A stretch of 30,159 nucleotides of DNA from Bacillota bacterium (GTDB lineage: Bacteria > Bacillota > Clostridia > DSM-8532): the NCBI GenBank assembly GCA_023440865.1, contig JAEXRM010000046.1:1-30159 (forward strand). Direction: 5' to 3'. This document shows, one piece after another, positions 15,873 through 23,662 of the stretch. The position numbers and the translations under genes are program-made. Each line of letters begins with the position of its first letter. The first letter of the stretch is position 1. Under the pieces are notes generated by a model, which made no database searches, had not been told where the DNA came from, and saw only the letters and a list, made by a program, of their open reading frames with translations.

Positions 15873-17336
15873 ATGATGGACGAGCACAAGAAGGGGAAGC
15901 TGACAACCGTGGCAGGCGCACCCGTGGACGACAACCAGAATGCGATGACCGCCGGTCCGCGCGGGCCGATGCTGCTGCAGGACACCTGGTTCCTTGAGAA
16001 ACTGGCGCACTTCGACCGCGAGGTCATTCCCGAACGCCGCATGCATGCCAAGGGTTCCGGCGCCTTTGGCACCTTCACGGTCACCGGTGACATCACACGC
16101 TACACGAAGGCGAGGATCTTTTCCGGGACAGGCAAGCAGACGCCCTGCTTCGTCCGTTTCTCCACCGTGGCCGGCGAACGCGGCGCGGCCGATGCCGAAC
16201 GGGACATCCGCGGTTTCGCGATGAAGTTCTACACCGAGGAGGGGAACTGGGATCTGGTGGGCAACAACACGCCCGTGTTCTTCCTGCGCGATCCGCTGAA
16301 GTTCCCCGACCTCAACCACGCCGTCAAGCGCGATCCGCGCACGAACCTGCGCAGTGCGAAAAACAACTGGGACTTCTGGACGTCGCTGCCCGAAGCCCTG
16401 CACCAGGTCACCATCACGATGAGCGACCGCGGCATTCCGGCCAGCTACCGGCACATGCACGGATTCGGCAGCCACACCTTCAGCATGGTCAATGCCGCCA
16501 ATGAGCGCGTGTGGGTGAAGTTCCACCTCATCAGCCAGCAGGGGATCAGGAACCTCACGGATGCCGAGGCAGAGGCCCTGGTGGCGAAGGACCGCGAGAG
16601 CCACCAGCGCGACCTGCTCGAAGCCATCGACCGGGGCGATTTCCCGCGCTGGAAGATGTGCATCCAGGTCATGACGGAGGAACAGGCCCTCCACATGCCG
16701 TACAATCCGTTCGACCTCACGAAGGTCTGGTACAAGAAGGACTATCCGCTGATCGAGGTCGGCATGCTCGAACTCAATCGCAACCCCGAGAATTACTTTC
16801 AGGATGTGGAGCAGGCGGCGTTCAATCCAGCCAACGTCGTGCCGGGCATCGGCTTCTCTCCCGACAAGATGCTGCAGGGGCGCCTGTACTCCTACGGCGA
16901 CCCGCAGCGCTACCGTCTTGGCGTGAACCACCACCAGATTCCGGTCAATGCGCCCCGTTGTCCCTTCCACAGCTATCACCGCGACGGGCAGATGCGTGTG
17001 GACGGCAACAGCGGCGCAACCATCGGCTACGAGCCCAACAGCTATGGCGCCTGGCAGGAGCAGCCCGTCTACCGCGAGCCGCCGCTGGCGCTCACCGGAG
17101 CCGCCGCCCGCTGGAACGCGCGGGAGGACGATCACGACTACTACACGCAACCGGGTCACCTGTTCAATCTCATGACACCGGAGCAGCAAAAGGTGCTCTT
17201 CGGGAACACCGCCAGGGCCATGGGCGATGCGCCGGAGTTCATCAAGCTGCGGCATATTGAAAACTGCATGAAAGCCGATCCCTGCTATGGGGAAGGCGTG
17301 GCTGCGGCACTTGGCATCCGCATGACGGAAGAATGA
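15873..17336 (+). CDS. katA: Monofunctional haem catalase
   Basis: A 487-residue small-subunit (clade 3-like) catalase, which splits hydrogen peroxide into water and oxygen in the cytoplasm. The distal His58 sits in ERRMHAKGSGAFG, the active-site Asn in GNNTPVFF (131-132), and the proximal haem-ligand Tyr341 in RLYSYGDPQRYRLG. The length fits the small-subunit class, with no flavodoxin-like C-terminal extension. Two adjacent ATGs (15873 and 15876) follow GGGAG; either could start the protein. A strong hairpin follows the stop. The gene implies exposure to oxygen. The symbol katA is by family similarity; katE or kat could equally be used. Confidence 0.96.
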   Translation: MMDEHKKGKLTTVAGAPVDDNQNAMTAGPRGPMLLQDTWFLEKLAHFDREVIPERRMHAKGSGAFGTFTVTGDITRYTKARIFSGTGKQTPCFVRFSTVAGERGAADAERDIRGFAMKFYTEEGNWDLVGNNTPVFFLRDPLKFPDLNHAVKRDPRTNLRSAKNNWDFWTSLPEALHQVTITMSDRGIPASYRHMHGFGSHTFSMVNAANERVWVKFHLISQQGIRNLTDAEAEALVAKDRESHQRDLLEAIDRGDFPRWKMCIQVMTEEQALHMPYNPFDLTKVWYKKDYPLIEVGMLELNRNPENYFQDVEQAAFNPANVVPGIGFSPDKMLQGRLYSYGDPQRYRLGVNHHQIPVNAPRCPFHSYHRDGQMRVDGNSGATIGYEPNSYGAWQEQPVYREPPLALTGAAARWNAREDDHDYYTQPGHLFNLMTPEQQKVLFGNTARAMGDAPEFIKLRHIENCMKADPCYGEGVAAALGIRMTEE

Positions 17337-17346
17337 CGGGCTGGCG

Positions 17347-17376
17347 GCGGGGAGGTGTGCAGCCGCACCTCCCCGC
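17347..17376 (+). terminator. Hairpin terminator after catalase
   Basis: An 11-bp perfect stem, GCGGGGAGGTG with CACCTCCCCGC, closes an 8-nt loop 10 bp after the catalase stop. It has no T-tract and ends 10 bp before the ribosome binding site of the next gene, so it may attenuate rather than fully stop transcription. Confidence 0.65.
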
Positions 17377-17395
17377 ATGCTGTGTTGGAGGATGA

Positions 17396-17827
17396 ATGCG
17401 AGGAAAGAATTCATGTGGGCATGCGCACGGCGGAAGGCCGCGCAACCGCGTGCTCAGGGGCGTGCTGGTCGCCGTGGGGATGGCGTCCTTCGGCATGGGG
17501 ACAGTCGGCTTGTTCCTGCCGGTCCTGCCGACAACGCCTTTTTATCTGGTCAGCGGCTGGTGCTGGCTGCGAGGATCGAAACGGCTGCACGGCTGGCTGC
17601 TGGGTCATCCCTTTTTCGGTGCGCCGTTGCGTGACTATTTCGAGCACCGGGGGGTCCGCAGACGCCACCGCATGCTTGCCCTTGTATGTCTGTGGGTTGG
17701 CCTGGGTCTGTCGATCTGGTTGGCCGGCTCCGTGCACCTGCGCATCCTGCTGGCGGTCATCGGGGCGGCGGTCAGTCTGCACCTGGCCTGCCTGAAGACC
17801 CTTGATCCGCGCAGGAAGCAATCCTGA
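17396..17827 (+). CDS. YbaN/DUF454-family inner membrane protein
   Basis: A 143-residue membrane protein. The DUF454 pattern is clear: GLFLPVLPTTPFYLVSGWCW (about 42-61), then a charged stretch with HPFFGAPLRDYFEHRGV, then two more hydrophobic segments (about 95-112 and 115-135). About three to four membrane helices are predicted. No biochemical role is established for the family that I can rely on. GGAGG is only four bases from the ATG at 17396, and a competing out-of-frame ATG at 17392 overlaps it. It sits between catalase and speA on the same strand, separated from catalase by a hairpin. Confidence 0.85.
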   Translation: MRGKNSCGHAHGGRPRNRVLRGVLVAVGMASFGMGTVGLFLPVLPTTPFYLVSGWCWLRGSKRLHGWLLGHPFFGAPLRDYFEHRGVRRRHRMLALVCLWVGLGLSIWLAGSVHLRILLAVIGAAVSLHLACLKTLDPRRKQS

Positions 17828-17836
17828 TGCCGGAAC

Positions 17837-17875
17837 CGGCTTCCGCCATGCGGCTTCCGCCATGCGGCTTCCGCC
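17837..17875. repeat. 14-bp tandem repeat, 2.8 copies
   Basis: CGGCTTCCGCCATG occurs at 17837-17850 and 17851-17864, with a partial third copy of 11 bp at 17865-17875. It begins 9 bp after the DUF454 stop and is flanked by short CCGG-containing inverted arms. It may fold as an RNA at the gene end. Confidence 0.85.
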
Positions 17876-17963
17876 GGCAGTCCCGTCCGCAAGCCTGCCT
17901 GCGCATGGATGGCCGGAGTCAGGTATCTGCACCCGAAATCATTCTGTACATTTCCGGGTTCTG

Positions 17964-17972
17964 TGCTACTAT
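17964..17972 (+). promoter_or_regulatory. Extended -10 promoter of speA
   Basis: TGC immediately before TACTAT makes an extended -10 element at 17964-17972. The -35 region is weak (TGTACA at 17945-17950, 16 bp upstream). Transcription would start near 17979, with a leader of about 65 nt before speA. Confidence 0.5.
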
Positions 17973-18043
17973 GTTCTTTGCAGCATGCCCGCGGTGAAGC
18001 GAACACGTGGCGGGGTGGTGACTGACGGAAAGGAACACATGGA

Positions 18044-19963
18044 ATGAACAAAACGGAACCGCTCGGGCGGTGGACGAAGGAAAAATCCGAGGAGTTGTAC
18101 GGCATCAAGAATTGGGGAGCGGGGTACTTCTCGATCTCCGACGCAGGCGAGGTGCTGGTGAACCCGCGCAAGGACGAGACGTCCGGCGCCATCAGCCTCA
18201 TGGACATCATCTCGGGCGTCAGGGAACGCGGACTCGACATGCCGGTGCTGCTGCGTTTCGAGAATCTGCTCGATTCCCAGATATCCTTCCTCAACACCTC
18301 GTTCCGCAAGGCCATGAAGAAGCTTGGCTACAGGGGCGAGTACCGGGGCGTGTATCCGATCAAGGTCAATCAGCAGCAGCAGGTGGTGGAGGAGGTCACG
18401 AAGTTCGGCCAGCGCTACCACCACGGCCTCGAGGTGGGCAGCAAGCCCGAACTGGTGGCCGCGCTCTCGCAGATGCAGGATAAGGAAGCCTGTCTCATCT
18501 GCAACGGCTACAAGGACGAGGAGTTCATCGACCTGGGGCTGTATGCGGTGAAGATGGGCTTCAAGTGCTTCTTCGTCATCGAGATGCCCGGCGAGCTCGA
18601 TCTCATCGTCGAGCGCTCGAAAATGCTCGGTGTGCGGCCGAACATCGGCATCCGCATCAAGCTGTCGGCCAAGGCCGGCGGCCATTGGACCGAATCGGGC
18701 GGCGACCGCAGCATCTTCGGCCTGCGCATTTCCCAGTTGATCGAGATGGTGGATTTGTTGCGCGAGAAGGGCATGCTTGATTGCCTGAAGCTGCTGCATT
18801 ACCACCTCGGCTCGCAGATTCCCAATATCCGCGACATTCGCTCCGCCGTGCTGGAGGCAACGCGTGTCTACTCCGAACTGGTGTCCGAGGGCGCCCCGAT
18901 GGGATACCTCGACCTGGGTGGCGGCCTGGCCGTCGACTATGACGGATCCAGCACGAACTACACGAACAGCCGCAACTACACCGTCGAGGAGTACTGCACC
19001 GACATCGTCGAGGCGGTCATGACGACCATGGATTCGACGAACACCCCGCATCCGATCATCATCACCGAGTCCGGCCGCGCCGTGGTCGCCTACTATTCGG
19101 TGCTGCTGTTCGACGTGCTCGATGTCGAGAAGTTCGAGCTGTACAACCTGCCGGAGGAGTTGCCGGAGGGAACGACCGAGCAGGTGCGCAACCTGGCCGA
19201 CGTGCTCAGGCACCTCAGCCACAAGAACCTGCAGGAATGCTACAACGATGCGCTCTACTACCGCGACGAGATCCGCGACATGTTCAAGCATGGCCGCATC
19301 ACGCTGCGTGAGCGCTCCTTCGCCGAAAAGATCTTCTGGAACACCATCCATCACATCGCCAAGATCAAGGAAAAGGTCAAGCACGCGCCTCCGGACCTCG
19401 AGGACATCGAAAGCGCCATCGCGGACATTTATTACTGCAACTTCTCCGTATTCCAGTCGATTCCGGACAGCTGGGCGATCGACCAGCTGTTCCCGATCAT
19501 GCCGCTGCACAGGCTGCTGGAGCTGCCCAAGCGCAACGCGGTCATCGCGGACATCACCTGCGACTGCGACGGCAAGATCGACCGGTGCATCGACCTGCAC
19601 GCCGTGCGAAACACCCTGCCGCTGCACGAGATGCACAACGGGGACGACTACTTCCTGGGCATCTTCCTCGTGGGCGCGTACCAGGAAACGCTGGGTGACC
19701 TGCACAACCTGTTCGGCGACACCAATGTCGTGAGCGTGCGCGTCGACGAGGACGGGCACTACGACCTGGTGCGCGAAATCCATGGCGACAGCGTGTCGGA
19801 TGTGCTGACCTATGTCGAGTACGACCCGAAGGTCATGCTCTCGCGCTTCCGTGAGACCGCCGAGGAGGCCATCCGCGAAGGGCGCATCACCGTGGCGGAC
19901 CGTCGGGAGATCATGGCGGCCTACGACAACGGCCTGCGCGGATACACCTACTACGAGCAGTAA
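18044..19963 (+). CDS. speA: Biosynthetic arginine decarboxylase
   Basis: A 639-residue PLP enzyme (alanine-racemase-type fold III) that decarboxylates arginine to agmatine, the first step of the agmatine route to putrescine and spermidine. The PLP lysine is Lys107 in YPIKVNQ. HYHLGSQIPNI, GGGLAVDYDGS and ITESGRA follow in the order of E. coli SpeA. The catalytic Cys segment is ITCDCDGKID near residue 506; the length matches the family. GGAAAGGAA precedes the ATG by eight to nine bases. Agmatinase or agmatine deiminase is not in the window. No clear terminator follows. Enzymes of this type are unusual in Bacillota, which bears on the organism question. Confidence 0.95.
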   Translation: MNKTEPLGRWTKEKSEELYGIKNWGAGYFSISDAGEVLVNPRKDETSGAISLMDIISGVRERGLDMPVLLRFENLLDSQISFLNTSFRKAMKKLGYRGEYRGVYPIKVNQQQQVVEEVTKFGQRYHHGLEVGSKPELVAALSQMQDKEACLICNGYKDEEFIDLGLYAVKMGFKCFFVIEMPGELDLIVERSKMLGVRPNIGIRIKLSAKAGGHWTESGGDRSIFGLRISQLIEMVDLLREKGMLDCLKLLHYHLGSQIPNIRDIRSAVLEATRVYSELVSEGAPMGYLDLGGGLAVDYDGSSTNYTNSRNYTVEEYCTDIVEAVMTTMDSTNTPHPIIITESGRAVVAYYSVLLFDVLDVEKFELYNLPEELPEGTTEQVRNLADVLRHLSHKNLQECYNDALYYRDEIRDMFKHGRITLRERSFAEKIFWNTIHHIAKIKEKVKHAPPDLEDIESAIADIYYCNFSVFQSIPDSWAIDQLFPIMPLHRLLELPKRNAVIADITCDCDGKIDRCIDLHAVRNTLPLHEMHNGDDYFLGIFLVGAYQETLGDLHNLFGDTNVVSVRVDEDGHYDLVREIHGDSVSDVLTYVEYDPKVMLSRFRETAEEAIREGRITVADRREIMAAYDNGLRGYTYYEQ

Positions 19964-20022
19964 ACCGGGGAATCAAGCAGCCCGGAAGTGAGAGGCGGCG
20001 TGCTGAGCGGAACCGCAACCGT

Positions 20023-20190
20023 TCAGTGCGTCGCCTTCTTCGGTTTCTTCCACCCGTACATGCTGGCATCCGATCGGTGAAGCAGGTCCTTGTACTCGTG
20101 GTTTTCCTGGTTGAACTCCGCTAAGCATGGCTGGTCGGGAGCGTTCATGAGCCTGTCCCAGCGCCGCCATCCGTCTTCCCATGACGTGTA
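20023..20190 (-). pseudogene. Possible GGDEF-domain C-terminal remnant, or a 41-aa small ORF
   Basis: Reading the minus strand from an in-frame stop at 20191-20193 down to a stop at 20023-20025 gives 55 open codons. The last twenty resemble the end of a GGDEF domain: LLHRSDASMYGWKKPKK compares with the family's L..ADxAMYxxK pattern. The expected strand before it (SIGIA) is missing, so at most this is a decayed tail of a diguanylate cyclase. An ATG at 20148 would give a 41-residue small protein without a good ribosome site. Low confidence either way; otherwise 19964-20338 shows no gene. Confidence 0.3.
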
Positions 20191-20300
20191 TCATTCCCTG
20201 TCGCGCCGATGGCAGGCGGGCTTCGTTTGCGAGGCGCGCCCGGGTGATAAAGGAAGGATGGCAGAACAACCCCCATGGGACGAAGAGGAAGGTGCAATCC

Positions 20301-20315
20301 GGCCGCCTTGCGGCC
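20301..20315. repeat. Short hairpin in the chemoreceptor leader
   Basis: GGCCGC and GCGGCC pair across CTT, 24 bp before the chosen chemoreceptor start. The surrounding codons (ATA, CAA, CCA) are unlike the genes here, which supports reading this part as leader rather than coding. Confidence 0.4.
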
Positions 20316-20338
20316 AGATACGGGATGGTGCGGCGCAG

Positions 20339-22117
20339 ATGGGTTCAGTTGTGAGAACCGGTGGCAGTATCGGAAAGTTCATCCGTATCGTGGTGGTGCT
20401 GTATGTCGTCGTGCTGCTTGCCATCGTCGGCCTTTATGGGGCCCGCAGAAACGCCATCCGGAGCGACTACAGGGCGCGTGCGGCCAAACAGGCCGCGGAG
20501 CTGCAGGCCGCCATGCTTGACCGGCTCGGCGTCATGGACGCCTTGTATGCCCGGCAGGCGGATGTGGCGATGACGCTGCTTCGGGATGGCGCGGCCGCGC
20601 TTGGCTCACCCCGGACGGAGGGCATGGCCGATGTCGGTGGCAAGCAAGTGCCGGTGTTGTATCTGGGCGGCACATCCCTCACCGGTGCACACGATCTTGT
20701 CGACCGGAATGCGGCCATCGCCGGCGGAACCGCCACCCTCTTCGTGCGTGGACCGGACGGTTCGTTCATCCGGGTGAGCACGAATGTCAGGAAGGATGAC
20801 GGCACGCGGGCCGTCGGCACGCAGCTCGATCCATCCGGGGCCGCATACGCCAGCATCCAGGCCGGCAAGGCGTTCCGCGGCATGGTTGACATACTCGGCA
20901 AGCCCTACATGACCGTCTACGAGCCCATGCTTGATGCGTCCGGCACGCCGGTGGGCATCTGGTACGTGGGATATCCGGTTGCGGAAATGGACCAGATCGC
21001 CGGAGCCATCCAGGGAAAGCAGCTGTTCGCGCATGATTTCCATGTGCTGCTCGACGCAAAGGAACGCATCATTGCTCAGTCGACTGCGATGGCGGACGAG
21101 GAACTGCGTTCCCTTCTTTCCCAGGCGGAGGGAGAGGGTTGGCAGCGCACGGAATCGATGTTTGACGCATGGCGTTATCGCGTCGTCTCCTTTGTGAAGA
21201 CATCCGACATCGAGGCGATGGCCCATTCCGAGAGCTTGGCGTTCCTGCGTGACATCGGCATCGTGTTTGGCCTTTTCACGTTGCTGACGATCTACTTCCT
21301 GTTATCCGTCGCGGGCATCAACGCGAAGGTCGGCGAAGCGTCACAACGCATTTCCCATGCGGGGAGCGAGGTCGTCCTTGCCTCGGGACAGATCGCCTCG
21401 GCGAGCCGCCAGCTGGCGGAGGGCAGTGCAACCGGGGCGGCTTCCGTGGAGGAGACCTCCAGTACCATGGTGCAGACGGTGGCCGCACTCAGGCAAACGG
21501 ACGAGCACACCCGCGCGGTGGCGGTGTTGTCCGGCGAAACGGCCGACATGGCCCATGCTGGCGCGGAGCAGATGGCATCGCTCAATCGGGCCATGCAAAG
21601 CATCAAGGTGTCGGGAGACAGCATTGGGAAAATCATTCGGCTGATCGACGACATTGCGTTCCAGACCAACATCCTTGCATTGAACGCGGCGGTGGAGGCT
21701 GCCAGGGCGGGCGCTTCCGGCGCCGGCTTCGCCGTCGTCGCGGACGAGGTGCGCAACCTGGCCCAGCGCAGTGCTTCGGCCGCCTCGGATACCGCGGGGC
21801 TCATCGAGCAGAACCGGACGGCATCGGCGGCTGGTCTTGAGATCAGTGCCCAGGTGACCCGCATGTTATCGGAGATCCGTGAAAAGACCCGCCGGGTCGA
21901 TGAACTCATCGGTGAGATTGAAGGAGCGACACGCGAGCAGACAAGGGGCATGGAGCAGATTGCCGGCGCAATCCGGCAGCTGGAGGATGTGACCCAGCAG
22001 AATGCGGCGGTGGCGCAGGAGAGCTCCGCCGGCACCGATGCGCTGCATGCACAGGCCGAGGTGCTGGGGGACGTTGTCGCGGAGCTCAACCGGTTCATCC
22101 GGGGGGATGCGGTTTGA
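20339..22117 (+). CDS. Methyl-accepting chemotaxis protein with Cache-type sensor
   Basis: This 592-residue transmembrane chemoreceptor has TM1 (about 11-34), an extracytoplasmic sensor (about 38-300) resembling the Cache 3/Cache 2 fusion type, TM2 (about 305-327) and a cytoplasmic signalling coil. The hairpin tip is unmistakable: FQTNILALNAAVEAARAG, then GFAVVADEVRNLAQRSA (about 440-485). No clear HAMP domain lies between TM2 and the coil. The tip should bind CheA and CheW, and a CheW gene lies 7.5 kb away. The start is uncertain. ATG at 20339 gives a normal short N-terminus but a weak ribosome site. ATG at 20258 has GGAAGG almost touching it, and would add 27 residues of atypical codon use. 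The last 23 bp overlap the convergent carboxypeptidase gene. Confidence 0.92.
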   Translation: MGSVVRTGGSIGKFIRIVVVLYVVVLLAIVGLYGARRNAIRSDYRARAAKQAAELQAAMLDRLGVMDALYARQADVAMTLLRDGAAALGSPRTEGMADVGGKQVPVLYLGGTSLTGAHDLVDRNAAIAGGTATLFVRGPDGSFIRVSTNVRKDDGTRAVGTQLDPSGAAYASIQAGKAFRGMVDILGKPYMTVYEPMLDASGTPVGIWYVGYPVAEMDQIAGAIQGKQLFAHDFHVLLDAKERIIAQSTAMADEELRSLLSQAEGEGWQRTESMFDAWRYRVVSFVKTSDIEAMAHSESLAFLRDIGIVFGLFTLLTIYFLLSVAGINAKVGEASQRISHAGSEVVLASGQIASASRQLAEGSATGAASVEETSSTMVQTVAALRQTDEHTRAVAVLSGETADMAHAGAEQMASLNRAMQSIKVSGDSIGKIIRLIDDIAFQTNILALNAAVEAARAGASGAGFAVVADEVRNLAQRSASAASDTAGLIEQNRTASAAGLEISAQVTRMLSEIREKTRRVDELIGEIEGATREQTRGMEQIAGAIRQLEDVTQQNAAVAQESSAGTDALHAQAEVLGDVVAELNRFIRGDAV

Positions 22118-23453
22118 CCGCCCGCGCGTCCCAGAGCAGCAGACCGTCGCGTTGCGCCACTGCCTGGGCATAGGCCTTGTCGGCGAAGTCGCGCACATAC
22201 GCACCGGATGCGTTGAAGAGGCGGTAGCGCGCATGCCCGTCCTGCAATGCCAGCTCCGCCATGCGGTAGGGCAGCGAGAACGTCAGGCGGAAAGCATCCA
22301 TGGAAGCCTTTGCCGTGGTGGGGAAGCCGGTTGTGGTCGTTTCAACCGTCAGACAAGGCTTGCCCGTTTCGTTGGCCACATAGTCGCCGAAATAACCGCT
22401 GTGGTTGTCACGGGCCGATGTCGGCAGCAGGCGATAGCCGCTGACGGCCTGCGCTCGCTCGCCGTAACGTCTTGCCATGGCGTTGTAGGCGGGCGACAGG
22501 TAGGGCCGGTCATAGTAGATCACATTGCCCATGCTGTGGTAGCTCAGCACGACGCGGTAGTCGTTCCGGACAACCAGTTCGGCCATGGCGCGGGTTTCCG
22601 GCTCGGATAACGGTTTGGGCCCCGCATAATACATCGGGGCCGGTGTCCGGGATGTCAGCGCCGCCAAGGGGGCGCCACCGTTCTGTCGCCTTCCCCAGAG
22701 GTCCACCCATCGCTTCGAGGCGACATCGTAATGGACGGCCGGATAGTTGCGGTTCAGGTCGACGCCGGTGGCGCTCGCCTTGAAGTATGGGTATCGGCTG
22801 CTTCGGATGCCGTCGAGGAACGAGACGATGGCGGGGAGGGTGAAAGCGGACTTTCCATGGCGCGCCAGGTCGTATCCGTCCGGATTCGACAGGATGACGA
22901 AGTCGATCGAACAGTTTGTGAGCAATCGGTTCATCGGGAGCATCGGAAGGGTTTCCTCATCACGGGCGTCCGCCGCGTAAGACGCCAGCATGCGGTAGGT
23001 GATGTATGGATTGGCGGTTTCCCTTGCGTGTGTGCCGGCCTCGACGAGAATGGCGGGCCTTGATCTTCGGCTCCAGGCGGATTCGAAATCGAACGGCTCG
23101 ATGCCCGTACCAGGACCGGTAGTGGCCGGCGCGATGGCGGGGAGTGCCGCGGCGGCTGCGGTGGTGGCCGGCGCGATGGCGGGCAGCGGCAACGACAGCC
23201 GCAGGCACAGGATGTCGTTGCCTGAAGCGGCATGGCCGATGACCTCGTGGCGGATCAGGTCCGGATACGCGGATGCCAGTCGCAGCAGCTCGTCGTTGAT
23301 TTGCCGGGCCGTCAGGCGGAAAAAGGCATCCGCCTCCATGATGCGGTAAGGGGCCGGAGATGCCGCGGATGCGTGAGTGACGATGACGAGCAGCAGCAGG
23401 AGCGTGAATGGCATCGCCCTGCGAACGGGAGGGCATCCGGGTGTTCGTCCCAT
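22095..23453 (-). CDS. Secreted M14-family zinc carboxypeptidase
   Basis: A 452-residue exported metallo-carboxypeptidase. The signal peptide (RR, then MPFTLLLLLVIVTHASA, to about residue 30) precedes an M14 domain. Zn ligands are His142 and Glu145 in GTHARETANP and His306 in SYHSMGN; substrate Arg235 is in GVDLNRNYP and the general base Glu371 is in LTVETTT. These enzymes trim C-terminal residues from peptides or cleave D-amino-acid-containing cell-wall peptides. Between Leu90 and Thr112 the sequence LPAIAPATT occurs twice, separated by five alanines, an insertion not typical of the family. AGGAGG lies 11 bases before the ATG at 23453; ATG at 23414 is an alternative start. A 5' leader of nearly 190 nt is implied by the promoter at 23647. 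Confidence 0.9.
   Translation of the reverse strand: MGRTPGCPPVRRAMPFTLLLLLVIVTHASAASPAPYRIMEADAFFRLTARQINDELLRLASAYPDLIRHEVIGHAASGNDILCLRLSLPLPAIAPATTAAAAALPAIAPATTGPGTGIEPFDFESAWSRRSRPAILVEAGTHARETANPYITYRMLASYAADARDEETLPMLPMNRLLTNCSIDFVILSNPDGYDLARHGKSAFTLPAIVSFLDGIRSSRYPYFKASATGVDLNRNYPAVHYDVASKRWVDLWGRRQNGGAPLAALTSRTPAPMYYAGPKPLSEPETRAMAELVVRNDYRVVLSYHSMGNVIYYDRPYLSPAYNAMARRYGERAQAVSGYRLLPTSARDNHSGYFGDYVANETGKPCLTVETTTTGFPTTAKASMDAFRLTFSLPYRMAELALQDGHARYRLFNASGAYVRDFADKAYAQAVAQRDGLLLWDARAVKPHPPG
23118..23186. repeat. 27-bp in-frame direct repeat in the carboxypeptidase gene
   Basis: Bases 23118-23144 and 23160-23186 match at 25 of 27 positions, 42 bp apart. They encode the two LPAIAPATT copies, with an alanine-rich spacer. 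Confidence 0.85.
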
Positions 23454-23646
23454 TGGTTGATCATCCTCCTGGAAGTGCGTCCGGGGAGCAGAAAATCAAG
23501 GGTTCGGGGGGTAGGGCTTCCCGTGTGCGACAGACTGCGGCTGTCGGAACATGCGTTCCCGCACGGCGCTGTCCGCCAGACCCGGAACGGGCGCCAGACC
23601 GCCCTCGCCGGCTGACCGGATGGGGCGCGCGATTTGTTGCCCTGCC

Positions 23647-23655
23647 AGTATATCA
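23647..23655 (-). promoter_or_regulatory. Extended -10 promoter upstream of the carboxypeptidase gene
   Basis: On the minus strand TGA directly precedes TATACT, an extended -10 element. No good -35 was found. It overlaps the last bases after the HD-GYP regulator gene. A start near 23640 gives an untranslated leader of about 186 nt with no obvious gene. Confidence 0.5.
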
Positions 23656-23662
23656 CGGCGGT

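Noticed and set aside
18039..18047. Three-codon mini-ORF ATG GAA TGA overlapping the speA start, as a translational control element.
   Set aside because: It is the chance end of a frame-shifted reading. It lies closer to the ribosome site than the speA ATG, but nothing else supports a role.
20258..20338. Upstream start for the chemoreceptor.
   Set aside because: The 27 extra codons use ATA, CAA and CCA unlike the genes here, include a hairpin, and the ribosome site is too close to the ATG. It remains possible.
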